Shown piece by piece: positions 25,701-37,700 of a stretch of 64,000 nucleotides of DNA. Every line of letters starts with the position of its first letter. Within the stretch, counting starts at the first letter, position 1. A model generated the notes under the pieces. It worked only from the letters and a program-made list of their open reading frames with translations, ran no database searches and was not told the DNA's origin. The DNA is from Epiperipatus broadwayi (Eukaryota; Onychophora; Udeonychophora; Euonychophora; Peripatidae), in NCBI GenBank assembly GCA_028023455.1, contig JAQFVV010000157.1, positions 1,734,001 to 1,798,000 on the forward strand, written 5' to 3'. Made by a program: the position numbers and the translations under genes.

Positions 25701-28700
25701 TAGTACTGTCACTGGTCAGGCCCTGAACACTTGAAGAAGAGCGGAGAATAATACTTCTCAAAGTGTGCATATACTAACCTATGTGCTATTACTAACATTG
25801 AATGTATTTGAAATATTTAAATAAAATTAAATTTTTCTAAAGTCATTCAATACTCATATTAGATGATGGAAATAATCCAATATATAAATACAACTAAAAC
25901 ACCATCATCACAAACCTTCAGGAAATTTCTTTATTTGTTTTTTATTGCAATCATAGCAGAAAATCTACTCATACAAGTATGTGGTACTGAATGGCATTAA
26001 AAATTTTAATGCTTATTGAGAGAATTCTGGATATTCTACCTGGATAGATAGCCAGAATGAAAATAAGCTGAAACTCTGAAATTTTAATTCACGGTCACTA
26101 ATAAGATCTATAAAAGATTCTTTCAATTACATTATCTGGAATTTCCTCTGTAAATGCAAAGGCATTGCAAATCCAACTTTGAGCAGTAAAATCTTCAGTA
26201 AAATACTTTTGAAAATAATCATACAAAGATTTTAAATGGTCCTGCATGGCATTAATGACACAGTCTGTTATTGATAAATTGTTTTCTTCTGAAATATTAT
26301 AATTCTATAATTAAAAATCACTTCTTTTCTTGTCAAAAACTTTATTTGATGTATATATATATATCCACTTATTTCCAACGTTTCGACTATCTTTACTCTA
26401 TAGTCATTTTCAAATTAGAGACAAGATTGAAACAGCATTTGAGAGATAGGAATTCTAATGTAAATGTACATAGTAAGGAATTTGGACATATAGATTTTAA
26501 GATTAAAATGTTGGAGGGGTTAGATTGTATAAAGAAAGAATGGTAAAAGAGAGTTTATATATAAAAAGATATAAACCTGTTTTAAATAGAATTGGATAAG
26601 ACATGAATAAAGAATTTTTTGGAAATAAATTCATTTTTGAAGTATATAAGAAAGAAAAAGGAAATAAGTTTTTTTATTGTAACAATTGGTTTTTTTGGAT
26701 AAAAAATGTAAAAAAGGGAAAGTTTTTTGAGAAGGGAGTCAAGTAAGTGTGGTGTATGTTTTGTGTTTTTAATTTAATTGATTTTAATGTATTTTATTTA
26801 TTTTTAAATTTTATGGGGTTTATATGCTTTATATTGTTTTTGATTATTTTTGTTTTTATTATGTGAAGTTTGTTTATAATACAATGTAATGTTTTTTCTA
26901 GATCCTTGAAAATGACTATAGAGTAAAGATAGTCGAAACGTTGGAAATAAGTGGATATATATATATACATCAAATAAAGTTTTTGACAAGAAAAGAAGTG
27001 ATTTTTAATTATAGAATTATATGGCTATATGTACTGTATATTTTTGAAAAGAAAAAAGGATTGAGTCGTGTTTAGAAACAGAAGTAAATGGATTTGTCTG
27101 AAATATTATATAGAGTGGAAAACACACTGAAATTCCTTTTTTCGATTTATTTTTTAAGAAGTGATAATTTATTTCTAAATGCTGTTATTTTATCGCCAAG
27201 CTCAAACAGAGAATTGTTAGCTCCCTGCAAAGTCATATTTAAATCATTTCGCCATGAGAAAATATATGATAGTATGCTAAATCTAAATATTTATTTCTCA
27301 TTAGTAAGATGATCTTTTATTGAATCTTCTAAATTTATATGAAAAATATTTACCTTGGAAAGTAATTCAAAAAATTGGCTGAGCACTTTGCCTCATAAGA
27401 GCCACCGAACCTTGATATTAAGTAATAGCATTTTATGTTCACTCCTGATCTCATTATATAAAATTGAAAATAGGTGGGAATTAAGTGCTTTTGATTTTAT
27501 CAAGTTAACTATTTATACAGCTTCATTAAGAACAGATCTTAAATTCGTAGGGATATACTTTTTAGCTAAAACTTCCTGATGAATTAAACAGTGCATAGAT
27601 TTACACTCTGATACTAGTTCTTTAATTTTCATTACTATACCTGATAACTATCCAATCATTGTTCAAGCAATTTATATTGTTGTTAATAAAATAATCATTG
27701 ATTATTTTGAATATTTCATCTGACATTGTCCGTGTAGATAACGACTTGCAAAATAATGTTTCTTCTTGAATTTCATTGAGGAAATTAAATCTTACTTGTA
27801 TAAGTAATTGCTCTAATTTAGAGATGTTGATGCTTTCATATACCTGCAAAGAATAGAACTGGAGCTCTCTTAATCTCTTGATCAAAATATTTTCAATATT
27901 TGATACCATATCATCTATTTGCCTTTTTACTGTGTTGTTTGATAGTGATACTCTATCAATTTCCTTGGCTGCTTTTTCTCCAAGTATAGATTTCACAATA
28001 TCTTTAGTTACTGGTAGCAACAAAGTTTCTCCAATTGTGTGTGCTTTACTGCACCTGGCTGTATGCAAACTTGCTAAATACAATACCAGTACCCAGTTGG
28101 AGTTAACATTAGTGAAAGAAGACACATTTTTTTTTTTGGTCATGAAATTTCGTTATACACCTGGGTCTCGTTTTACGTGATAGGTTCCTCAGAAAACACG
28201 CGCAAATGAAATCGCGTAAAAATAGATGTAATTTTACATTGAAAAGGGGGGGGGATGCGGTCTGTGATTTTTCAAAATTCACGTAAAAGCAAAGCACCAA
28301 CGTAAAATTACTTTAAAATTCACGCAAAAAAAAAAATAAGGAAATAAAATATGACTAATAAAAAATTTCAAATTTGAAAAAAATTGATACAAGACAAACT
28401 TTTTTTAACTATAATATTTAATTTTATTCAAAATAATATATTTTTATGCCTAATTTACAGTACGATAATTTACATTTTTTATACACGTTTTAATTATTAT
28501 CGATATTTGCCGAAACACACGTTCGTTTGCACTCTCATGTTGTGTTAATGTTTTTCTGTTGACAACGTAATTAGTAATTAATCTTTGAGACGATGATTTT
28601 ATTAATTGTTTATGAACTTAGACTTATGATAATAAAAAGACATTTATTCACCACTGCTGGGAAAAAATTAATTAAAACTAACAACTAAAAATTAAATTCT

Positions 28701-31700
28701 TATTTTTGTCTTTAATTTTCAATTCCGTTTAAAAATCAAATTTCACATCAGATTATTTCAAGTCGCCGTAATTTTAAATTGTTAATTACAATTAAAAATC
28801 AGATTTTAATTTTTAATTGTCAAATTTAATTGTGCCCACTGCTATTACTGACCTTTTAAAAATAAACTTGTGGACACTAAATGATTAATAATTGATTACA
28901 TTCTTTAAGCAAAAACAGAATGTGATTTAAAATGCAAAATTAACACGCACAATGTTTGAACAAATTTACATTATAATCTTGTAAAATTTAATGTTCATAT
29001 ACATAAAATGTGGAAATCATGATTTTAATTTCATTATTGCATAAAATCTTACTATTATAAAGCACTTAAAATATTGAAATTACTAAGTTGAAAGTCGAAT
29101 TCCAATAATGTGCTATTACTTTCAATATAATGTAAGTGCACGAAATTTATTGTTTAAAGTAATAGCGCATTATCGGAGTTCATATACCTAGGTCTCTTTT
29201 TACGCGGACTTATTTAACACACTTCCGGTGAAACACGAATCGCGTAACTTCAAAATCGTGTTAAATAAGTCCGCATAAAAAGAGACCCAGGTGTAGTTTT
29301 CTTTTTAAAAAATCAATTGGTTTATCTTGATAAATATTTAAAACATATAACATACTGTGGAATAGGTTCAGTTTCTGTATCAGATATAATGGAGAATTCA
29401 TACTTTATATAATCAGGATCATACTGCCTAATCCAACTATCTTTACATTTTGATGTCAATGCATCTTTTTTTCATATCTGGCAATTTATTTTCTTTTGAT
29501 TTGGAATAACTATATCCAGCCTGCTCTAAAAATCTCTTCATATTAAGGCCATTGATTTTTCTATTTTAAATGACAATTAAAATAATAATTAAAAACAAAT
29601 ACGACTTGAAACTTAATTTAATATTACTACATCATTAAATGTATAATGTTTTTAAATTTATTAGACTGCACTTGACGTAATCACAAAAAAATAACAACTT
29701 ATAATTATTTTCACTAAATTCGCACTGGATATAACACTACAAATAACCATTACAGACATTTTATAACTGTACATACCACTATATAGGAAAAGGCGCAGGC
29801 TAGTGAAACACGAAATATTACTATTTTTCATCAAACTTAATTTGTTTTACTTTAATAAAAAATGTTGACATAAAAAATTAACTAATTATATTTTTGTGAT
29901 ATTTTTTTTAAAATAATGTTTTAAAAAAATAATTACATGTTATATACATAATATATTTTGTTGTTATTATTTTACTTGTCACATACCGGCAACTTAGCGT
30001 TTGCATACTGGTACATGTACCAGTGGTTGAGAACTCCTGATCTAAATCATATTTTATTCTCCAATTGAAACTATAAAATGAGTATTGAAAATTCTATTTT
30101 TTTATTCTATTCTAACATTCTAAAAGGAATATAATAAAAAAAGTTTGAAAAACTCGTCATATTTAATGAAAAATAATTACATATATACAATATATATTAT
30201 CTAATGAGTTTGCCAACAATATATATTGCACATGTTATTATTACTTATATATTATACTTTAAAAATTAAATAATATTCCATTTACTAAAGTTATCAAATT
30301 TTAAATGATAGTTATATAGCTTCATATAAATAAACAAAAAACAACTTATATCTAAAAAAAATATTGGCAGATTTTATATCTGATATTAATATATTTTATT
30401 ACAATTTGGGTAATTTTTACTTGCTTTATGTATATCCCATGATATAAAGAGTTTTATAGAATTTTTTACCAACATATGATACAAAAAATAAAGCAATAAT
30501 TTCTCATATAGTCTTTTAAAATTATTTTTAATTGATACTAATAATTTTGAAGGCACTTGGTTAGTTCACTAGTTCTAAGTTTTATTTTTTTATATATGTA
30601 TTGATGATGTCTATTAGTTGTTACAAATGAAAGTATCTTTAATAATATTTTGAGGAAGAATCTCTGATAGAATCTATACTAGTCTTTTCATTTCATTTTT
30701 TATAAATACATATTTTGCATTATTTTTTTTATTAGGAAAAACAACCAAATAAATACCAAGTTTACATTAATTAGAATTTGTCAATTAACAATGTGACTTT
30801 GAAATATAATATATCTTTTTTTTTTTTTTTTCATTTTAATCCTTTTATTATATCTTGCTTATTATTTTTATTTGTAAATGAGCTATATAATTTTATAAAG
30901 TATTTAACAACAATAATCTTCTAACTTTCTCTTGTTTATTTTTATTTTTTTGTTAGTCTTTCGTTAATCACAACTTAGCCATTATCTTCGATTTTGCTGC
31001 AGTGGATTGATAATAGTTGATGATGATAATCTTGTTTTACTTTAATATGCAAATTTAATTAAACTTTTTCTACCATTATTAAAAATAAATATGTATTCAT
31101 TAGCTTTTGCAAGTACTGAACAAGTAATTAAACTTTTTTTAAATTTGATCTGAATAAATATTTTAATATATTTAAAAAAGAATTTGATTTGCTTTTTCTC
31201 CAGTAATTTAAAAATATTTATTGATAAACAGATCTTCGAATTACTCTTCGCACGTAAGAGCACGCAAATTCAACCTTTTTAAAATAATACGGTTGGGAAA
31301 TAGTAATTGAAAGATCGATCTATAAACCAAAATATAATTTGTATTAGTTTCAAACTTATTTTAAATAATATTTGAAAGTGTAAAAAAAAAAAGTTTTACA
31401 AACAATCATGTTTTAAAATAATAGTTTTGAAAGCCATACTACCGTAGGAAAAAAAAAAAGTTTTTTTTTTTAAAAAAAAAAAACACTGACCGATTTTTTA
31501 AAAAACCCACTTTTAGAGTAAATAATTAAAAAAAAAGTTCGATTTTTAAAAATAAATAATTTTACAATACATCGATTTATTAAATGGTGAAATAGAATGT
31601 AACAATATTAAGTGGGAACACATATTTAAATACTTGTGGCTTCTAAATTTAATCACGCCTGTACATTATAGGGCATCCACGTTTTAAGTAGTATGGACAT

Positions 31701-34700
31701 AAACAAATCAAGCAGGCATTATTTCACGTAGTTTTTCCGTGTGTATACGTGGAGAAATAGCGCCACCCATGTAGTGGGCTAGAGTCTTGCTGTAGCAGAC
31801 GACGTAAGCTAGATCTGTTTATGGTACTCAGCGCCACCTAGGTTCTTGGTAGTGGCTGGTAGCAGTCGATGTAAGCTACATGGCTTACGCATTGCAACCA
31901 GTGCCACCAGGCAGGCAGTTTTTCTGCCAGCTGGCTTGTGCAAGGTTCCTGTGCATACGCATGGTGAACAGCCCACCTAACGGCCGGAACAGGCATTTCT
32001 GCTTTTTGGCTCCTACTCTGGATATTTCTGTGTGTTTACACAGAAACAGCATCTCTAGCAGCTGGGGTGAAGCTAACCAAACACTACCGTTTTAATTGTT
32101 TATTTCATTGGAAAAATAACAATTATGTTTACATCTTAATATTATGGTTATTAATTTTTTTAAAACTATTTTCTCTATCTTACCAGCACTTAAGCAACAA
32201 TTGGTGGCTAAAGGCAAAGGGTGCTACGAATCCCCTCATTGCAAATCGAGGCTGCCATTTGATGATGACCTTTTATTTAGCTGAATATAACTGTAGATTA
32301 TTTATTAGTGAAGGAAGATTTCATGAATTAAAAGAAAAACTATCTAATATTAAGTAGGATATTATTGAACTTTATAAGGTGAAGAAACGATTTATAAAAT
32401 AACATGTACTGTACTATAAAGGCACAACATTGTGAAGATTGATTGTGTATTACATAGAATGACAAGATTAGTTATTTAACTTAATGGAAAATACTAAGTG
32501 TAGATAATTCAGGTTTATGCCCCAACAAGTTCTCTTTGTAATGAAGAAGTAGAGGATATTTATATGGATGTACAAAAGATTTTTGATCAGATCTAACAAT
32601 ATTTTTAAATTGTCATGGGAGACTTTAATGCTAGAATTGTGAACAATTGGAAGATGAAAATATTGTGAATAAATTTGGTGATGGTGATAGAAGCAAGCGG
32701 ACAACACAAACTTGTGGAGTTTGCAAAAAAAAAGTGAAATTGTATATTATGAAATATTTTCTTAAGAAAAATGCTAACCAGAAATGGACATTGAAGCATG
32801 CAAATGAAAATTCAGCCAACTAAATGAAAATATATGTTTTAAGATTGTAATATTCTTATTAAATTCAACACATGAAAATGGTTGTCGATTAGTGAGATGT
32901 AAGATACGTGTTAATGTAAAACTAGAAAGACATTTAAGAAAAACAGTATTCAAAGTTGATACTTCTAATTTTCAGAAATAAATTTTAAATTAGAACTTGC
33001 AAATCAATTAGCAATATTAAAAGATTTTGAAGATGGTAAAAATTTGAATTAAATTAATAAAAAAATAACTGATACATTATTAAGACTTGCAGCAAAGACT
33101 GCTGGTAAAAAGAAGCTGTCTAGTAAATTTTTTAGAGACAAGACAATACATTAAGAAAAGAAAAAATATGAAAATTAGTAAAAGTGATCCATTAAGAAGA
33201 ATTGAATACTTAGAGTTTTGTGAAATGATACAAAAAAGATTTATTAATGATATAAGAAAATATAATTATGAATTAGATGGAAAACTGTAGAAAAGAATAA
33301 ATCTCAAAAATATAAAACACCATTTTGGTCTTGGTAGGAAATGTATTTCTGTAATAGGAAGAAAAGATGAAACTTACTAAAAAGAGATATGAAATATGTG
33401 AGAGTTCTATAAAGAATTATGTAATAATAAAAAACAAGAAAAAAAATCCCCTATAATTTCTACATCATCTAAATCGCTTAGCATTCTAAATGAAGAAGTG
33501 AGACATATAATTAAATATATGAAGAAGGGAAAAGTTCCAGGTAATGATAAAATTATAATTGATATATTAAAAGAAGCAAATGAAGAAGTAGAAAACTTGT
33601 TGGCAAAATTATATACTAAATGTCTGAATGATAAAGATGTACCAGATGATTGGAAGATAGCAGTAATAATATTACTTTAAAAAGATGATAAAGAAGATCT
33701 TAAAAATTACAGAACTATTAGTCTTTTATTAGTTTGATACAAAATTTTTACCAAGATGATTACAATTCATCTACAATGAATTTTGGATTTTAACCAAGCA
33801 AAAAAGTGGTTTTAGTATATAGTGGATCACATCCAAGTATTAAGAGAAGTTAATAGAAAGAGCCAATAAATAAGATTTACCTTATGCTTTAGATTTGTAG
33901 ATTATTAAAAGCCATTTGATTTTATAAGCATTTACACAGTGGTTACATTGGGTCATCAAGATGTTGACCCAAGGATATTATCATATTCTGAAAATTGATT
34001 ATCAAAATACAACAATGATTACATTACATAATGATATTAAGATTAGCATTGAGAAAAATGTAATGGTGATTCCACATCTCCAAAACTTTTTATGGCAGTT
34101 TTACAACAAATATTTTGTGGACTAAAGTAGAAAGCTAAAGGAGTAAAAGTAAATAGAAATCACTTAAGTCATCCAGATTTTACAGTCAATGTGATTGTTT
34201 TTTATTAACAATGCTTCAGAAAATTTTCAAGAATTATCAGATGAAACTAAAAAATAGGGCTAAAGATAAATGTTAAAAAAACTAATGTTCAAAGGATTTT
34301 CTCAAAAGAAGAAAAAATGGATTGGATAAAGATGAATTAGAAGTTAACAACTATAAATACTTAGGTCAGATTATTAATATAGATGAAAATATAATTGATG
34401 AAATTAATCATAGAAGAAAGGTTTTAAATGAAAGTGTTTTCTAGTTTTTATTTATGGATCTGAGATTTGAACACATAACAGAAGAGCAACACAGAGACTT
34501 TAAATCATTCAACAAGTATGGAGACACGTATTCTAGGTGTAACAAGAAAACAAAATACATAGTTGAGAATACTAATTAATATTGTTGAAATCATTGAAAG
34601 AATTAAGACTGAAATGGAGCTGGTCTGGACATATTGTTAGAAGAGATGATAATAAATGGACAGTTGAAATCATACATTGGATTCCAAAAGATTCTAAAAA

Positions 34701-37700
34701 GATTTGAAAAGAGATCACATATGAGATGTATAGATAAAATAAGAAAATCTGCTGATATTATATGGAGAAGAGAAGCTAGAGACAGAAACTGAATTAAACT
34801 TGAAGAGACCTTCATCCTGCAGTAGATCGATAATGGTTGAAAATGATGTTAACCATAGAAAAACTAGAATTAGAAAGATATGAAGCCTGTGACAAAGTAA
34901 AATTCATTGTAAAAGTTAAAAAAAAAAAAACACATGAAAAACCAAATGATCACTCTAAACAAATCAGCTTGTGATATCTATGAATATATTTGTGTAGTTA
35001 TAGCAAAATTTATATTTATCTTTTTTTATACTTTGCCCCCCCCCCCCATCTCTTTGGAGTTATGAATGGTTGCTGTTAATGATCTAAATTTTAATTAATA
35101 ATAATAATTGAATAACTTATTGGTAAACTGTTCATGAAATTTCAGCATCAGAAATGACAGAGCTGAAGTGAGATTCATGTATCTTGAACCTTAAAGTCCA
35201 CCACTCTGCCATTGTAGTAAAACACAGAGTTTTTATATTATTTTTAAAATTATGTTTGTTCAATTAGAATGAATCTCAATCTTTGTTTTGTTTGTATTTA
35301 CATTTTTCTGTAGAGCTTTTAAAAAAACAATATAACACGAAGATTATGTGTATATGAAGTTAAATTATAATGTGCTATATGGTTTACTTGAAAAAGTGTA
35401 TGTTTCAAATATATTTGGTTGTGATAGGATTGAGTTAAAGTTGAAAGATGCACTGATAAAAACAAAAAAAAATTGCAAATATAAATTACAGTATTTAAAA
35501 AAAATACTGGCATTGTGTATCAGAGATGAAATAAAGAAATAAAATATTTATTTTAATTTTCTAAGAAATAAGTCGTATTTTCTGCAAATATCTATACATG
35601 TTGATACAATATGATTTGATTCTTTTAATTCACTATAGTATCACAAACAAGTGCTTTTTTTTTTTATTATTGTAACAATTTATTGGAAGCTTGAGTAATC
35701 ACTGGTTATCAGATAGCCGTGCAATTTACTTTTGTTCCCAAAACAACTTTTGGTTTTTGCAATGAGAACCTAGGCTTTACATTTGAAACCATAGCTATTA
35801 TGCATCTAGCAGCCACTTTTAATTTCTTTTTGCTACTAATAACCTGAAATTCAAAAAAATCACTGCCTAGTTATATAGATGTGACACTCAGGTTAGTAGC
35901 TATATATTTCAGAAACCTCATTTTTATTTCAGAAGTAGATTTTTTTTTTTTTTCTGACTAGGAATATTAACACTAATATAACATTACTTGATTCTATTAA
36001 CTTATTGTGATATTATAAATAAAAATAGTTCTCAGAAATTTCTTTGGTTCCACCTCACTTCTCTTCTCTCCATTGTGAGAAAGGAGATTGAGAATACCTT
36101 GCTCTCAAAGGTTGAAAAAAACAGTAATCTCATTATCTAGAGTCCACCTTTCTCTCTTGGGGAAAGTTGCGCTTCTAAATGCAATTGCCCTACCAAAAAT
36201 AACCTACTTTCTAGCCAGCTTATCCCCAACCAAAACCTTTATCCAAAAGGTGGAAACTCAATGTAGGAGATTGTGCTGGGGAGGGGGGAAGCATCTGTCA
36301 TCAGCCTCAACTTTCTTCAGAAACCCCAAGTCACAAAATGGACTTGGATTACACTCAATTTCCCTTTTTTTAATACAACGCATTCACAATGTCCTAGTGA
36401 AGTTGTTTCATGGTAACCAGGAGATGGAATTTCGCTTCCGTTTCCAGAGGTTGACCCAACGGACCGACCTCCCCCAAGAAAGGGAAAATTGTGGCTTCAA
36501 GAGCAGATGACTATGGTGATCACAAATATTGTGGCCTCCAGTTCCCTTTTCAATGAAAAGTTGCATTATTGGGAAATTTATGGGCTAACCCACGCCAATG
36601 ATTTGAAAGTTGAAACCAGTCTTCCCATTGAAATTTTACGGTTCACAAGATTGATGAAAAAATGGAAGCTGGACCAACCTTGGTGAACTTTTTAATTAAA
36701 ATTATCCTTTGAACCCTTCCCACCATAGCGTTCCTCTGTCACAAGCGAGGATACAGGATTGACTCCATATGTCTGATGTGCAACAAAGAGGAAGAGACGG
36801 TTTCCCACATTCTAGAGAACTGTGAAACATGGAACAAACTATGATTCCAGGCTCTACAAAAAACCACAGACAAGGATATTGCAAATGTTGTGATAGCCAA
36901 GGCAATTAACAAAGGACTCTATGGAACGATCAGATTGGCAATGCACATTAACTTTGACATCTGGTTGATTAGAAACAAAATCAATTTTGAAAAAGGAATA
37001 GACTACTCCATTGAAGGGTTCTTTTATAACCTACTTAGTGAGACCAGAGATCACGACAAAAAAACCTGCCAATCCTGGCTTTCTGAACAAACATGGGATA
37101 AATTAACATGGAAAAATATCCCATTTTCTAGTTCATTGCTGTCAAAGACAATAAAAAAGGAGAAAGTGTCAAAATAAACTGAATAACCAAATCAGAACTA
37201 TTGGAGGTTTCACCTCACCAATTTAATTTCAATTAATCTTATGAACGTGTAATCAAATTATTAACTCTTTGACTCGGTCTTCCTTTAATTGACTAGGATT
37301 GCTTTTAAAGTTTATAATAATGAACATTATCTTTTATTGAAAAATCCACAAAAGTTAATTCCATACCATATTGGATGTACACAAGGTGATCTGGATGGGC
37401 AAGTTGACAGTTTGTATTCACTGCGGATCCAGATCCCTTAAGTCAACATAAAATCACTCCCATTGGATTAGTGTTGGTCTGGTAAAATCATTAGTTCACC
37501 TTGTACTAGGACACTAAGGAAAATGCTTGTCTTAATAACCAGTTGATTTGGTCCACCTTTAGTTGACCTTGATTGCCTTAACTTTTAACCATACATATTA
37601 CCATATTGTCCTTTTTTATGTTAAGTAGAAAACCTAATTCCAATTCCTACCGGATGTACGCACTGTGATCTTGGTGGGCAGGTCGACAGTTTGGAGTAAC

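Larger units (their letters stand above)
23636..25892. mobile_element. Penelope-like retroelement, head-to-head pair
   Basis: Two 5'-truncated copies of one PLE meet at about 25210-25217 and point outward. The minus copy (23636-25215) retains most of an RT plus the GIY-YIG endonuclease. The plus copy (25217-25892) retains only the endonuclease. Both run into the same tail: a tRNA-like block, CACTGGTCAGGCC, GAAGAAGAG, then ATGGAAATA...CAATATATAAATAC at 25868-25891 and its complement at about 23636. The pair is inserted inside the hAT transposase reading frame. Confidence 0.85.
23526..29541 (-). pseudogene. hAT transposase (BED-finger, ZBED5-like group), interrupted
   Basis: The pseudogene starts near 29541 with MKRFLEQAGYSYSKSK and continues through a degraded BED-like region. 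After a 1.1-kb insertion comes a 174-codon open stretch at 27622-28143 with KAHTIGETLLLPVTKDIVKS, then a Q-V-x-E-S-x-N-I-S segment at the place of the first DDE Asp. That Asp is replaced here: D-E-S-T-D reads Y-E-S-I-N. Degraded frames with INAMQDHLKSLYDYF follow at about 26230. The C-terminal FSAMIAIKNK block is at about 25895-25985. After the PLE insertion, the end SKIESDISNLVKNKHVQTSH and a TAA at 23526-23528 complete the family's normal C-terminus. Stops and the loss of a catalytic residue show that it is inactive. Confidence 0.8.
21804..30039 (-). mobile_element. hAT transposon, 8.2 kb, with nested insertions
   Basis: Left end CAACAGTTCCCAATC and right end, on the other strand, CAGGAGTTCTCAACC resemble the terminal repeats of the hAT group with BED-finger transposases. 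The flanking octamers are ATTTAAAT (21796-21803) and ATCTAAAT (30040-30047), 7 of 8 identical as in an aged 8-bp duplication. A minus-strand transposase pseudogene fills the middle and three other elements are inserted in it. Confidence 0.8.

Noticed and set aside
26905-26945. Stem GACTAT/ATAGTC with GAAACGTT in the second PLE tail
   Set aside because: The CUGANGA box is replaced by CTTGAAAAT; mentioned under the element but not called a ribozyme.
27878-28180. 100-codon plus-strand frame
   Set aside because: Antisense shadow of the hAT transposase open stretch on the minus strand.
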